From contig NZ_BSOW01000002.1 of the NCBI RefSeq assembly GCF_030160715.1, positions 124,001-188,000 of the forward strand: a stretch of DNA of 64,000 bases, read 5' to 3'. The notes beneath the pieces were generated by a model, which saw nothing but the letters and a program-made list of their open reading frames with translations, had not been told where the DNA came from and ran no database searches. This document shows, in pieces, positions 10,692 to 20,961 of the stretch (the stretch's first letter is position 1; each line of letters starts with the position of its first letter). Source of the DNA: Bradyrhizobium iriomotense (GTDB lineage Bacteria > Pseudomonadota > Alphaproteobacteria > Rhizobiales > Xanthobacteraceae). The translations under genes were made by a program, and so were the position numbers.

Positions 10692-11339
10692 CTACGCGGA
10701 TTCTGTTTCCTTTTTCTCCGCCTCCTTGTCGCGAGATAGCCAGGCCGGGAAACGCAGCATGCGCTCGTTGTTGTCTCTTGGTTCGACGGGCGGCACGATG
10801 GGGGCCTCATAGGCCAGGCTCGGGAGGTCTAGTGCGGGGTCGCCGGCTCGCACCGCATCAGCGCGCTGATCCAGTCCGCGGAGCAGGGGATCGAGAACGG
10901 TGTCGATTTCGGTCGCCACCGACAACAGGAAGCTGTTGAGCTCGCGCGCCTCGGGCATCACTGCCGCGGCCGGCTCGATCGCCTTGCAGAGACCGTCGAC
11001 GACCGGTGTAAACGCGCTGGAGGCGTGCTTGATTCGCGTTTTGATCGCTTCGATTTCACCGAGGACGCGATCACGCTCCCGCCTTTTTTTCTCCTCCGAA
11101 AGGCGGGCTTCGAGTTCGGCGATATGAGCCGTCAGGGTCGTGGCTTCGGATGCAAGTGCATCGCGTCTTCCGCGCACGCGATCGAGATCGCGGCTGAGGT
11201 TGTCCACTAAGTCGTCCTTTCCGAACATGGGTTTGCTCCGTAGGACAGCCGTCGCGCGAACCGCCAGCCAGTCAAGCAAACGAAAAGCTTGATCGGCCGA
11301 AACCGGCATCAACTTCGGTCGCGTCGCATGGGCCGACAT
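10692..11339 (-). CDS. Hypothetical coiled-coil protein
   Basis: A 215-residue protein without a recognised family. The N-terminal part (AFRLLDWLAVRATAVLRSK) may be an amphipathic helix. Residues about 50-105 are heptad-rich (LTAHIAELEARLSEEKKRRE) and predicted to form a coiled coil. The C-terminus is acidic and Glu/Lys-rich. No signal peptide or transmembrane segment is evident, so it is probably cytoplasmic. The ATG at 11339 is preferred over an upstream TTG because GGGGGT lies just before it. It converges with the ftsZ paralogue across the repeat region. Confidence 0.65.
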   Translation of the reverse strand: MSAHATRPKLMPVSADQAFRLLDWLAVRATAVLRSKPMFGKDDLVDNLSRDLDRVRGRRDALASEATTLTAHIAELEARLSEEKKRRERDRVLGEIEAIKTRIKHASSAFTPVVDGLCKAIEPAAAVMPEARELNSFLLSVATEIDTVLDPLLRGLDQRADAVRAGDPALDLPSLAYEAPIVPPVEPRDNNERMLRFPAWLSRDKEAEKKETESA

Positions 11340-11533
11340 GGTGACCCCCAATCACCCGCATTAGGCGACCGCATGGTTAACAAGTGGTTAATTCCCACAG
11401 CCGATGCGGCAATGGAGCCGCGGATGCGATCGAAAACGCGCGGAGCTTGCGCAAACCGGAATCCTCAATCCGACGTCGCGTTCTCACCCGCTAATGGCGC
11501 ATTCGCGGATGGAGGAGCCCGGCGCGTCGCCCC

Positions 11534-11812
11534 CTACCCCCTGAAATCAATGCTCCGCAGCACGATGCCCGGCGGGGTGCCTTCGAACTCGGTCGCGCGG
11601 TATTTGCTGGCGGCGCAGGACTCGATGCGGTCGCGCAGGCGGATGAACTGGGCTTCGCGCTGCTCGGGCCTCGCCTGCGGGCCGCGTTCGAGATAGTCCA
11701 TCGCGGAGGTCGAGATCGCGCAAGGGATCTCCTTACCTCCGTCGTGCATCGAGAACAGCACGATCATCCGGTCGTATTCGTGGCCGATGTAGCGGCCGCT
11801 CGTGAGCGTCAT
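11534..11812 (-). CDS. Small DUF1488-like protein
   Basis: A 92-residue protein with a YDRMIVLFSM...GGKEIPCAIS opening. That pattern (aspartate, then a V-x-F strand, a Gly turn, and an I-P-C-x-[VI]-S strand) resembles DUF1488, a family of small proteins of unknown function. Residues 45-70 (ERGPQARPEQREAQFIRLRD) form a helix resembling the second half of these proteins. The assignment is by pattern only. The ATG at 11812 is used; flanking genes give no functional clue. Confidence 0.6.
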   Translation of the reverse strand: MTLTSGRYIGHEYDRMIVLFSMHDGGKEIPCAISTSAMDYLERGPQARPEQREAQFIRLRDRIESCAASKYRATEFEGTPPGIVLRSIDFRG

Positions 11813-12015
11813 GGCTTTCTCCCTTACGCGATCGCTGCCTTATTCAATCGCTGGCCTGTGCGATCGTTCCTCAAGGACCCACGGCCGGCCGCCCGCCTGC
11901 CGCGCGCGATCGCTTTAGGGCTCGCTATTAGCCTGGCGCGGGCGTAGGCTCCTGCATCACCGCACTTCCAGACGGCATCGACCGGTGACTGAGGGTCACG
12001 AAGGAGACGGGTGAC

Positions 12016-12150
12016 ATGGCCAAGGGACAGCAACGCAGCAATCGCGAAGCCAAGAAACCGAAGAAGGAGAAAGCCAAGGTGATCGCCGCGGCGCCAAGCC
12101 GCAAGGAGGTCGCCTGGCAGCCGGATTTCGGGCCGGCGAAGAAGAAGTAG
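12016..12150 (+). CDS. Very small basic protein (44 residues)
   Basis: A 44-codon gene with a good ribosome binding site (AAGGAGACGGGTGAC before the ATG). The product starts MAKGQQRSNREAKKPKKEKA and ends WQPDFGPAKKK. It is strongly basic, without a membrane segment. The clear Shine-Dalgarno, the compact stop and the protein-like tail (EVAWQPDFG) argue that it is real. Function unknown; it may bind nucleic acid. The intact DUF2235 gene begins 84 bp downstream but has its own upstream region. Confidence 0.6.
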   Translation: MAKGQQRSNREAKKPKKEKAKVIAAAPSRKEVAWQPDFGPAKKK

Positions 12151-12234
12151 GACGACACCGCCCCGACGGCATCGTCGCCTTTCCGTCGCGTTTTTCGCTA
12201 TACTCGCCCCGGTAGTATCACCGAGGGGCGCGCG

Positions 12235-13557
12235 ATGGAGCACGAACAAAGAAGCGAAGCCAAAAGCGAGCCCAAGACCGAACCCAAGAACATCGTCATC
12301 TGCTGCGACGGCACGGGCAACGAGATCAGCGAGAACATCTCCAATGTGCTGAAGCTCTATCGCTGCCTGCGCAAGACCGACAAGACGCGGCCGCGGCAGC
12401 TGGTGTTCTATGATCCCGGCGTCGGCACGGTGACGGAGCCGACGACGTGGCACCGCTGGAAAGCCAACATCAACATGGTGCTGGGGCTCGCCACCGGCTA
12501 CGGGCTCGATGACAACGTGCTTTCGGCCTACTGCTTCCTGGTTCAGCATTACGCGCCGGGCGATCAGATCTACCTGTTCGGCTTCTCGCGCGGCGCCTAC
12601 ACCGTGCGGGTGCTGGCGGGACTGATCCACAAGGTGGGGCTGATCTCGCCGGAGCAGGCGAACCTCGCAGGCTCGGGCCTGATCGCCTACAAGCAATATT
12701 CGGGGACGGGGCGCGGCAATGACCTGCCCGATCTCACCGATGTCGGCAGCGACGAGGACGGGCCGCTGCCGACCGACCGCTTCGATCTTGCCGCGCAGTT
12801 CGCGCGCATCACCTCCTCTCGCTGGCCGACGATCCGCTTCATCGGCGTCTGGGACACGGTTGCGAGCGTGATCGTGCCGCGGCCGGACCGGCTATATTGG
12901 CCGAGCCTGGAGGAGCTCGCCTTCACGCTGCAAAATCCGAGCGTAAAGATTTTTCGCCAGGCGATCGCGATCGACGAGCGACGCTGCATGTTCCGCCTGA
13001 AGGAGTGGATCGAGCCGCAGCAGTATTGGAGCAACCGCTTCGTGCCCGACGACAGGAAGGAGCCGCAGGACATCCTGCAGGTGTATTTCGCCGGCGTGCA
13101 TTGCGACGTCGGCGGCGGCTATGCCGAGAGCGAATCGGGCCTGTCGAAATATCCGCTGCTGTGGATGATCGACGAGGCGATCAAGTGCGGGCTGCACTTC
13201 AACCCGCGCACCGTGAACCAGCTCGCCTGGGGCGTCCAGCGCAAGAACAGCCCGTTCACCTATGTGGCGCCGGGCGTGAGCGAGATGCACAATTCGATGA
13301 CGCCGGCCTGGCGCGTGCTCGAATACATTCCGAAGAGCGCGAAATACAAGGAATGGCCGGAGCGGCAGGTCCATCTCGGCTTCTACATCCCCGACTGCGA
13401 GCCGCGCCTCATCCCCGAAGGCGCGCATGTGCATGAGAGCGTGGTGAGGCGGATGACTGAGGTGCCGGACTACAGGCCGGTGAATCTGCCGAAGGATTTC
13501 GTCACGGTGCCGATGCCGGTCGGGCCGGAGAAGCCGACGACGGTGGAGGCGGCGTAG
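12235..13557 (+). CDS. DUF2235 alpha/beta-hydrolase (Tle1-like lipase family)
   Basis: A 440-residue DUF2235 protein. The N-terminal strand NIVICCDGTGNE, the nucleophile elbow GFSRG (residues 116-120) in LFGFSRGAYTVRVLAGLI, and FIGVWDTVAS are diagnostic. A catalytic Ser-Asp-His triad is expected, with Ser118 as nucleophile, probable Asp in GVWDTV, and a His such as GVHCDVGGGY. The family includes type VI secretion phospholipase effectors (Tle1), but most alphaproteobacterial members are stand-alone and of unknown substrate. No VgrG, immunity or T6SS gene is nearby, so an effector role is not supported. It has a truncated 5' copy at 7693-7915. The ATG at 12235 follows GAGGGGCGCGCG. Confidence 0.88.
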   Translation: MEHEQRSEAKSEPKTEPKNIVICCDGTGNEISENISNVLKLYRCLRKTDKTRPRQLVFYDPGVGTVTEPTTWHRWKANINMVLGLATGYGLDDNVLSAYCFLVQHYAPGDQIYLFGFSRGAYTVRVLAGLIHKVGLISPEQANLAGSGLIAYKQYSGTGRGNDLPDLTDVGSDEDGPLPTDRFDLAAQFARITSSRWPTIRFIGVWDTVASVIVPRPDRLYWPSLEELAFTLQNPSVKIFRQAIAIDERRCMFRLKEWIEPQQYWSNRFVPDDRKEPQDILQVYFAGVHCDVGGGYAESESGLSKYPLLWMIDEAIKCGLHFNPRTVNQLAWGVQRKNSPFTYVAPGVSEMHNSMTPAWRVLEYIPKSAKYKEWPERQVHLGFYIPDCEPRLIPEGAHVHESVVRRMTEVPDYRPVNLPKDFVTVPMPVGPEKPTTVEAA

Positions 13558-13822
13558 CGTTGGAGGGCGGGGCGAGAGCGCGCCATACATTCAGTGTCGT
13601 CCCGGCCTAGTGCGCAATTGCGCACGGGGGCCGGGACGACAATGGGGAGAAAGCACAGCGCTCCTGCAGCGCTGTCGGCTGGCGGTGACGCGCTGCGCAT
13701 AGCTAATGCTTTCTTAATCGCGGCGAAGAATCGCTAAAATTCTTACGCATTCCTTAGCGTGATGGTGCGACACTCCGTACCATTCTTTCCCGAAGCGCAT
13801 TCGCGTGAGGAGGACGAGCGAC

Positions 13823-14071
13823 ATGCAGCATCAGCGCCGATTTGCCCGCGTCAAGCCGAGCGGACTGGTGTCGCGACAGGCCAAGATCATCACGGACCCG
13901 AAGGCGCCGGTGATCAACTGCACGCTGATCGACTATTCGCCCGGCGGAGCCTGCGTCGATCTCGGCGGCCAGGTGAAAATCCCCGACCGCTTCGAGCTGC
14001 TGCACGTCAACACCCGCAAACGCTGCCGCGTCGCGTGGCGGCGGGGGACGAAGGTGGGTGTGGTGTTTTAA
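13823..14071 (+). CDS. PilZ-domain protein (c-di-GMP binding type)
   Basis: An 82-residue single PilZ domain. The N-terminal basic motif QHQRRFARVKPSG matches the RxxxR c-di-GMP-binding element, and LIDYSPGGACVDL matches the second motif [D/N]-x-S-x-x-G. The fold continues with RKRCRVAWRRGTKVGVVF, the typical C-terminal strands. Both signature motifs are intact, so c-di-GMP binding is plausible. The ATG at 13823 is preceded by GAGGAGGACGAG, and an upstream in-frame GTG is less likely. It stands alone, with repeats on both sides. Confidence 0.85.
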   Translation: MQHQRRFARVKPSGLVSRQAKIITDPKAPVINCTLIDYSPGGACVDLGGQVKIPDRFELLHVNTRKRCRVAWRRGTKVGVVF

Positions 14072-14102
14072 GGGAACGCAAGGGGCGGCCAGTTACTCCG
14101 CC

Positions 14103-14226
14103 GTCGTCCTGGCGAAAACCCATTACCCCAGGAAGGAGTTTGGCGAAGACTCGTCGTTCGGGATTAACGCCATCCGCGATCGATAGACCTCGCGGTATGG
14201 GTCCTGTCTTTCGCCAGAACGACGAC
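14103..14226 (+). repeat. Dispersed repeat family A, copy 1
   Basis: About 124 bp with GTCGTCCTGGCGAAAACC at the left and GCGGTATGGGTCCTGTC...CGCCAGAACGACGAC at the right. The internal phrase AAGGAGTTTGGCGAAGACTC recurs in the copies at 21669-21814, 24424-24588 (inverted) and 41881-42008. Confidence 0.7.
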
Positions 14227-14254
14227 TGAATGTGCGGCGCACATCGCGTGCCAA

Positions 14255-14662
14255 TTACTTCCGCCACCTCGCCTTCGCGCCGGCCACGATCTGCATGGCG
14301 ACGCCAGCGAGCCAGGCGAAGAGAACGAGCCAGGTCCACGCGATGTCCGGGTTCTCGCGCAGCACGATGACGCCGACGGAGGCGAAGGCGGCCAGCGTGG
14401 CGCAGAGGGTGCCGGCGGAGCTCAGGAATTCCGCGGCGTCGATCGCGGCATGCGCGTCGTCGAACGGCATCTGCGGCGTGTCGATGCCGAGATAAAAGCC
14501 GACGGCACCCAGCATCATCATCAGCAGCAGGAAGCCCTGCGTGGTCAGCATCGGGATCGCCGATCCGACATAGGCGCCGACGAACAGGCCGCACGCCGCC
14601 CCCGCCAGCGCCAGCCCGCAACGCTCCAGCACGTGGGCAGACTTCCGGACACCATAGCGCAT
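14255..14662 (-). CDS. Small integral membrane protein of unknown function
   Basis: A 135-residue protein with four hydrophobic stretches: about residues 15-32 (LALAGAACGLFVGAYVG), 40-60 (TQGFLLLMMMLGAVGFYLGI), 84-100 (LCATLAAFASVGVIVL) and 108-126 (TWLVLFAWLAGVAMQIV). It is probably a four-helix inner-membrane protein with a short loop rich in acidic residues (FDDAHAAIDAAEF). It belongs to no family I recognise. The ATG at 14662 is preceded by GAGG. No operon partner is evident. Confidence 0.6.
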   Translation of the reverse strand: MRYGVRKSAHVLERCGLALAGAACGLFVGAYVGSAIPMLTTQGFLLLMMMLGAVGFYLGIDTPQMPFDDAHAAIDAAEFLSSAGTLCATLAAFASVGVIVLRENPDIAWTWLVLFAWLAGVAMQIVAGAKARWRK

Positions 14663-14890
14663 GGCAGGCCTCGCGGGGGTTTTGCGCTCGCGAGGTTAGG
14701 CCAATTCGGCTGATGGCGGAAGGTAAGTAGAGTCACGGAGGGGTGATGTGATGCGCATGAGGAGTGTGTGAGCCGCCACACTTCGTCGTCCTGGCGAAAG
14801 CCAGGACGACATCGTTATTGGGATCACGTCATCGTACCTCACCCGCGTCGATCGTGGCTGCAGCGTCGCACCTCGCGCGCAGCGTTGCCC

Positions 14891-16003
<1,113 letters not shown>

Positions 16004-16259
16004 GCGGATGTTCCGGCAGATGGAGGGCGATGCGGGGAGTGTAGTCGGCGGGCGCGGGAATGCTAGCGGCATGGCCGACATGGCCCGCGCGGCTGCCATG
16101 CACTCAACCGCGCGTTTGGCGAGGGCCGTCAGCCCACCCTCCGCCGTCGTGGGGCGAAGGCCGCCGTCTGTTCTCCGCCGTCGTCCCGGACAAGCGAACT
16201 CCTGGCAAACGCGTAGCGTTTGTCCAGAGTGAGCGCTGATCCGGGACGACGAGGGTGCG

Positions 16260-17339
16260 CTATTCCACCAACGTGAACTGGAGCAGCAGCGTGCGCTGGA
16301 GAAACGAAAAATTGTCGTCGGAGACGAGCGTCAGCACGGTCTCGCCCCCGGCCGTGACGTGCGCGTCGATGCCTTCCATGTTGTCGATCTCGTGGCCGAG
16401 ATCGGCAGCGAAGAGCTCGGGGCCGTCGACCAGCGCGCCCGGCGCGATCGACTTCAGCTGTAGCGCGCGGATGCGGATGTTGACGCCCGTGAACCAGGAG
16501 AATTTGCGCTCCAGGATCAGAAGCTCGCCGGAGGGCAGCAGCACCGCATCGCTGATGTCATAGTTCTCGGTGCGGCGCACGCTGAACTGGCCGGGCGAGG
16601 AACCGCCGATCAAGAACGCGATCAGATTGCCGTCGCGATCGAGCCCGCGCTCGGAGAACGCGAGCAAGGTGCCCGCGAGCGGCTGCCCCTTCGGCACGAA
16701 CACCAGCGCCTCGAGCCCCTTGTTGTAGGGCAGCTTCCTGGCGGCTGCCGGCAACGGCAGCACCTCGCCGCGCGCCCGCGTAAAACCTTTCGCGAGATCG
16801 AAGCGCATCAGCGCGTTGACGCGCTCGAGCCCGACATAAGCGAACGAGCCGTCGAGCGCGATCGACTCCGTGTCGTACCACAAGCGCTTGTCGGTGATCG
16901 GCCGCCCGTCTGCGTTCAGCATCGGCGCGGCCTCGACGTTATCGAGCCCGACCATGTCGCGCCCGGAATAGCGGATGGTTCCGCTGAACCATGCGCCCTG
17001 ATCGGAGATCGCGATGAAGCGCTCGCCACCTTTGCGCTCACCTTGGGCGTCGAGGAAGCGGATGCCGGAGAGCCCGCCAAAGCCGCGATAGGGCGAGGTC
17101 AGCACCAGGCCGCTGCGATATTCCAACGCGCCGAAGCGGGTGCGCGCGCGATCGCGCGGCTCGAATGCGGGAATCGGCCGCGCGTTGACCTCGATGCTGA
17201 CAGTCTCGGCGACGGTGCGCTCGGCCTGGCCGACAGATTTCGGCGACGGCTGGGCGCGCAAAGTTGCGGGAAGCGCAAGCGTCGCCGCTCCCGCCGCCGC
17301 ATGGCCGAGGAATTGGCGGCGGGAGCAGCGCGCGGTCAC
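16260..17339 (-). CDS. Tat-exported phytase-like esterase domain protein
   Basis: A 359-residue protein with an N-terminal twin-arginine signal ([16 protein letters not shown], cleavage near the AQPS site), so it is exported folded to the periplasm. The mature part matches the 'esterase-like activity of phytase' family: [25 protein letters not shown] and [16 protein letters not shown] suggest a beta-propeller-like fold with an AISDxG-type motif. The substrate is unknown, and actual phytase activity is not demonstrated for such proteins in general. The start is GTG at 17339, and GTGA overlaps the cobT stop, so it is translationally coupled as the last gene of the cobS operon. Confidence 0.8.
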   Translation of the reverse strand: MTARCSRRQFLGHAAAGAATLALPATLRAQPSPKSVGQAERTVAETVSIEVNARPIPAFEPRDRARTRFGALEYRSGLVLTSPYRGFGGLSGIRFLDAQGERKGGERFIAISDQGAWFSGTIRYSGRDMVGLDNVEAAPMLNADGRPITDKRLWYDTESIALDGSFAYVGLERVNALMRFDLAKGFTRARGEVLPLPAAARKLPYNKGLEALVFVPKGQPLAGTLLAFSERGLDRDGNLIAFLIGGSSPGQFSVRRTENYDISDAVLLPSGELLILERKFSWFTGVNIRIRALQLKSIAPGALVDGPELFAADLGHEIDNMEGIDAHVTAGGETVLTLVSDDNFSFLQRTLLLQFTLVE

Positions 17340-19240
17340 GAATGCAGTTTGCGGCGCGGCCGGCTCGGGGCTTGCGCAGGCGCTGAGTGCGTCTCGCTGA
17401 ACAGCTCGGCGAGCTTTTCGGTGATGGCCCCGCCGAGCTCTTCGGCATCCACGATCGTCACCGCGCGGCGGTAGTAACGCGTGACGTCATGGCCGATGCC
17501 GATCGCGATCAGCTCCACCGGCGAGCGCGTCTCGATCTCCTCGATGATGTGCCGCAGGTGCCGCTCGAGATAGTTGCCGGGATTGACCGACAGCGTGGAA
17601 TCGTCGACCGGCGCGCCGTCCGAGATCATCATCAGGATCTTGCGCTGCTCGGTACGGCCGAGCAGGCGCTTGTGCGCCCAGTCGAGCGCCTCGCCGTCGA
17701 TGTTCTCCTTGAGCAGCCCCTCGCGCATCATCAGCCCGAGATTTTTTCGCGCACGACGCCAGGGTGCGTCCGCCGACTTGTAGATGATGTGGCGGAGATC
17801 GTTGAGACGGCCCGGATTGGCTGGCTTGCCGGCGGCAAGCCAGGCCTCGCGGGACTGGCCGCCCTTCCAGGCGCGGGTGGTGAAGCCGAGAATCTCGACC
17901 TTGACGCCGCAACGCTCCAGCGTGCGCGCCAGGATGTCGGCACAGGTCGCCGCGACCGTGATGGGGCGTCCCCGCATCGAGCCGGAATTGTCGAGCAGCA
18001 GCGTCACCACGGTGTCGCGGAAGGTCGCTTCCTTCTCGCGCATGAAGGACAGCGGGTGATAGGGATCGGTCACCACGCGCGACAGGCGCGCGGGATCCAG
18101 AATGCCCTCTTCGAGATCGAACTCCCAGGCGCGGTTCTGCTGCGCCATCAGGCGGCGCTGCAAGCGGTTGGCGAGGCGCGCGACGATGCCTTGCAGATGC
18201 GCGAGCTGCTTGTCGAGGTAGGAGCGCAGCCGCTCCAATTCGTCATGGTCGCAGAGGTCCTCGGCGGCGATCACCTCGTCGAACTTCGGCGCGAAGGCGT
18301 GATATTCCGGCCCGCGCGGCTCGTTGGCCCCGCGCGAATTCGGCCGCGTCGCTTCCCCCGGCGTCTCGTCGTCGCCGAGCTCACCGTCGTCGAAGGAGTC
18401 GGAGGTCGAGGCCTGCGCGCTTTCCATCGCGCTCTCGCTCATCTCCTCCGTCGTCGCCTGCGCCTGGTCGGCGCTCATCTCCTGCGCAGCGTCGGAATCG
18501 GGCGAGCCCTCCGCACCGGCCTGATCGTTGTCGCCGTCGCGGTTGTCGTCCTGATTGTCGTCCTCGTCGGAATCGGCATTGCGCTCGTCACCGAGGTCGA
18601 GCGCGGACAACAGGTCATGCACGGCATCGCCGAACCGGGTCTGGTCCTCGACCAGCCGATCGAGCCGATCCAGCCGCGCGCCGATCCTGTCCTCCAGCGT
18701 CGGCCGCCAGAGATCGACCATCTTCTTCGCCGCCGCCGGCGGCGCCATCCCGGTCAGGCGTTCGCGCACCAGCATGGCGAGCGCGTCCGCCAGCGGCGCA
18801 TCGGCGCGGTCGGTGATCTCGTCGAACTTGCCGCGATGGAAATGATCATCGAGCATCGCGGTGAGATTCTTCGCAACGCCCGCCATGCGGCGCGCGCCGA
18901 TCGCCTCGACCCGCGCCTGCTCCACCGCCTCGAACACGCCGCGTGCCTGCGGATTGCCGGGCATCAGCTTGCGATGCAGCTTTGGATCATGACAGGCGAG
19001 CTTGAGCGCGATCGAGTCGGCATGGCCGCGCACGATCGCCGCATCACGCTTGGTCATTTTCCGCGCCGGCTCCGGCAGCCGCGCCTTGCCCGGCGCAAGG
19101 CCGGGGCGCTCGGCAGCAAAGCTGACGTCGAGCTCGGGCGCCTTGGCGATCGCCTTCAGGCATGACGCTACCGAGCGCTTGAACGGCTCGGTCGGCGCTT
19201 CCTTGGTGTTGCGGAATTTCGAGTTGGATGTGCTGCTCAT
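17336..19240 (-). CDS. cobT: Aerobic cobaltochelatase subunit CobT
   Basis: A 634-residue CobT. The family order is visible: an N-terminal region ([14 protein letters not shown]), a very acidic middle segment of about 90 residues rich in D, E, N and Q ([17 protein letters not shown]), then a C-terminal von Willebrand A domain with the metal-ion site DNSGSM (residues about 417-422). CobT with CobS forms the AAA+ chaperone of the CobNST cobaltochelatase, which inserts cobalt into hydrogenobyrinate diamide in aerobic B12 synthesis. The ATG at 19240 overlaps the GNAT stop in ATGA. cobN is not in the window. A short upstream in-frame extension is unlikely. Confidence 0.95.
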   Translation of the reverse strand: MSSTSNSKFRNTKEAPTEPFKRSVASCLKAIAKAPELDVSFAAERPGLAPGKARLPEPARKMTKRDAAIVRGHADSIALKLACHDPKLHRKLMPGNPQARGVFEAVEQARVEAIGARRMAGVAKNLTAMLDDHFHRGKFDEITDRADAPLADALAMLVRERLTGMAPPAAAKKMVDLWRPTLEDRIGARLDRLDRLVEDQTRFGDAVHDLLSALDLGDERNADSDEDDNQDDNRDGDNDQAGAEGSPDSDAAQEMSADQAQATTEEMSESAMESAQASTSDSFDDGELGDDETPGEATRPNSRGANEPRGPEYHAFAPKFDEVIAAEDLCDHDELERLRSYLDKQLAHLQGIVARLANRLQRRLMAQQNRAWEFDLEEGILDPARLSRVVTDPYHPLSFMREKEATFRDTVVTLLLDNSGSMRGRPITVAATCADILARTLERCGVKVEILGFTTRAWKGGQSREAWLAAGKPANPGRLNDLRHIIYKSADAPWRRARKNLGLMMREGLLKENIDGEALDWAHKRLLGRTEQRKILMMISDGAPVDDSTLSVNPGNYLERHLRHIIEEIETRSPVELIAIGIGHDVTRYYRRAVTIVDAEELGGAITEKLAELFSETHSAPAQAPSRPRRKLHS

Positions 19241-19647
19241 AGCGACTTCGTAAACCAATGGCGCGTCACGCCGCCTGGATAGCCGTCAATGGCGCCGAAT
19301 TCTTCGTAGCCGCAGGAGCGGTAGAAGCCCGGCGCCTGGAAACTCATCGTGTCGACGTAAGAGCGCGTCGCCCCTAACCGCCGCGCCTCGTCCTCGATCG
19401 CGGCGATCAGCTTGGAGCCCTGATCCTGGCCGCGCATCTTCTGCTCGATCCAGAACCACTGGATGAACAGCACCGTGGTCCAGATCTGCCCCACGATCCC
19501 GCCGACGATCTTGCCGCGGTCCTTCAGTGAGACCGCGACGCCCTTCAGCCTCTGCGTGCCCATGTGCTCGTGGTTGTAACCGGCGAGCCCGGCGAGCACA
19601 GCCTTCTTGGTCGTCCCAATGGTGCGCTCGACGGTGATGGTGGCCAT
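19237..19647 (-). CDS. GNAT-family N-acetyltransferase
   Basis: A 136-residue GNAT protein. The acetyl-CoA pyrophosphate-binding part is seen as [21 protein letters not shown] (Q/R-x-x-G-x pattern), and the C-terminal family pattern is [35 protein letters not shown]. The ATG at 19647 ([10 protein letters not shown]) fits the domain start better than an upstream in-frame codon that overlaps the cobS end. Its stop overlaps the cobT ATG. The substrate is unknown. Its place between cobS and cobT is unusual for these two linked subunits, and it may simply be coexpressed. Confidence 0.85.
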   Translation of the reverse strand: MATITVERTIGTTKKAVLAGLAGYNHEHMGTQRLKGVAVSLKDRGKIVGGIVGQIWTTVLFIQWFWIEQKMRGQDQGSKLIAAIEDEARRLGATRSYVDTMSFQAPGFYRSCGYEEFGAIDGYPGGVTRHWFTKSL

Positions 19648-19651
19648 GGGT

Positions 19652-20650
19652 CTAGCTGAGCGCCACGTTGACCGCCGACTCCGGCAGCTCCGCATTGAAG
19701 CAGCGCTGGTAGAACTCGGCGACCAGGGGACGCTCGAGCTCGTCGCACTTGTTGAGGAAGGTGACGCGGAAGGCGAAGCCGATATCGCCGAAGATGTCGG
19801 CGTTCTCCGCCCAGGTGATCACCGTGCGCGGGCTCATCACCGTCGACAGGTCGCCATTGGCGAATGCGTTGCGGGTGAGATCGGCAAGGCGAACCATCTT
19901 GTTGACGATGTCGCGGCCTTCCTGGGTGCGATAGTGCCTGGCCTTCGCCAGCACGATCTCCACTTCCTCGTCATGGCCGAGATAGTTGAGCGTGGTGACG
20001 ATCGACCAGCGGTCCATCTGGCCCTGGTTGATCTGCTGGGTGCCGTGATAGAGGCCCGAGGTGTCGCCGAGGCCGACGGTGTTCGCCGTCGAGAACAAGC
20101 GGAACGCCGGATGCGGCTTGATCACCTTGTTCTGGTCCAAGAGCGTCAGGCGGCCGGAGACCTCCAGCACGCGCTGGATCACGAACATCACGTCCGGGCG
20201 GCCGGCGTCGTATTCGTCGAACACCAGCGCGACGTTGTGCTGGAGCGCCCAGGGCAGGATGCCGTCGCGGAATTCAGTGACCTGCTTGCCGTCCTTGACC
20301 ACGATCGAGTCCTTGCCGACGAGGTCGATACGGCTGATGTGGCTGTCGAGGTTGACGCGCACGCAGGGCCAGTTGAGCCGCGCGGCGACCTGCTCGATAT
20401 GGGTCGATTTGCCGGTGCCGTGATAGCCGGTGACCATGACGCGACGGTTCTTGGCGAAGCCTGCGAGGATCGCGAGCGTGGTGGCGCGGTCGAAGCGGTA
20501 ATCGGCATCGACTTCGGGTACGTGAGGATCGACCTCGGAATAGGCCGGTACTTCGAGATCGCTGTCGATCCCAAAGACCTGGCGGACCGACACCTTCATG
20601 TCGGGCATTCCGTTGACTTCCTCAACTTTGGACAGGGCGGCGGTCGTCAT
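19652..20650 (-). CDS. cobS: Aerobic cobaltochelatase subunit CobS (AAA+ ATPase)
   Basis: A 332-residue MoxR-like AAA+ ATPase. Walker [10 protein letters not shown] (residues 75-83), Walker [10 protein letters not shown], and the sensor motif [12 protein letters not shown] are present, and the opening [21 protein letters not shown] is characteristic of CobS. It forms a two-tiered ring complex with CobT that activates CobN, the large chelatase subunit. It is first of a four-gene run, cobS, GNAT, cobT, phytase-like. The GNAT ATG lies four bases past the CobS stop. No cobalamin riboswitch was seen upstream. Confidence 0.96.
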   Translation of the reverse strand: MTTAALSKVEEVNGMPDMKVSVRQVFGIDSDLEVPAYSEVDPHVPEVDADYRFDRATTLAILAGFAKNRRVMVTGYHGTGKSTHIEQVAARLNWPCVRVNLDSHISRIDLVGKDSIVVKDGKQVTEFRDGILPWALQHNVALVFDEYDAGRPDVMFVIQRVLEVSGRLTLLDQNKVIKPHPAFRLFSTANTVGLGDTSGLYHGTQQINQGQMDRWSIVTTLNYLGHDEEVEIVLAKARHYRTQEGRDIVNKMVRLADLTRNAFANGDLSTVMSPRTVITWAENADIFGDIGFAFRVTFLNKCDELERPLVAEFYQRCFNAELPESAVNVALS

Positions 20651-20961
20651 TCATCCTCCGAGGCCCCGGGCGGTCCCGAGACCAGTAATTTGCACTTTGG
20701 CTGCGGCTGGGTGCAGGTGCGAACCTATCAGAGACCACGAGCCGGAAGAAGCCCGCGCCCCAATCAAAGTTCCGTTGTCTTTTCATTTAGATAGGCAAGG
20801 AACGCGATTTTTGGAAGGCTGCCCTGCGAATCACGCCGAAATTTCGCCTCGGGCAGGTGCCTTTGCCTGCGTCTTTGGCTCCGCGTCTTTGGTACTTTTT
20901 CCAGCCCACCTTACTTATGTATGGTCTGAACCCCAGTGCCTCCGCGCGACACAGAGACGAC
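20651..20961. other. 311-bp intergenic region between cobS and the DedA gene
   Basis: This is a divergent promoter region: cobS is read leftwards and the DedA gene rightwards. I found no convincing -35/-10 pair and no B12-riboswitch-like element. No gene is seen in it; the upstream part of the DedA frame (20857-20961) has no good start. Confidence 0.4.

Noticed and set aside
6245..13557. KAP NTPase plus DUF2235 as an antiphage defence island
   Set aside because: The KAP gene seems broken, the two genes are 5 kb apart with housekeeping-like genes between, and no other defence gene is present.
17387..19165. Long plus-strand open frame opposite cobT
   Set aside because: It is the antisense of a well-supported gene in high-G+C DNA, where long shadow frames are expected; its protein is Arg/Gly/His-rich without any family motif.
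20651..20961. Cobalamin riboswitch ahead of cobS
   Set aside because: I looked for B12-box-like sequence and a matching fold and saw none.
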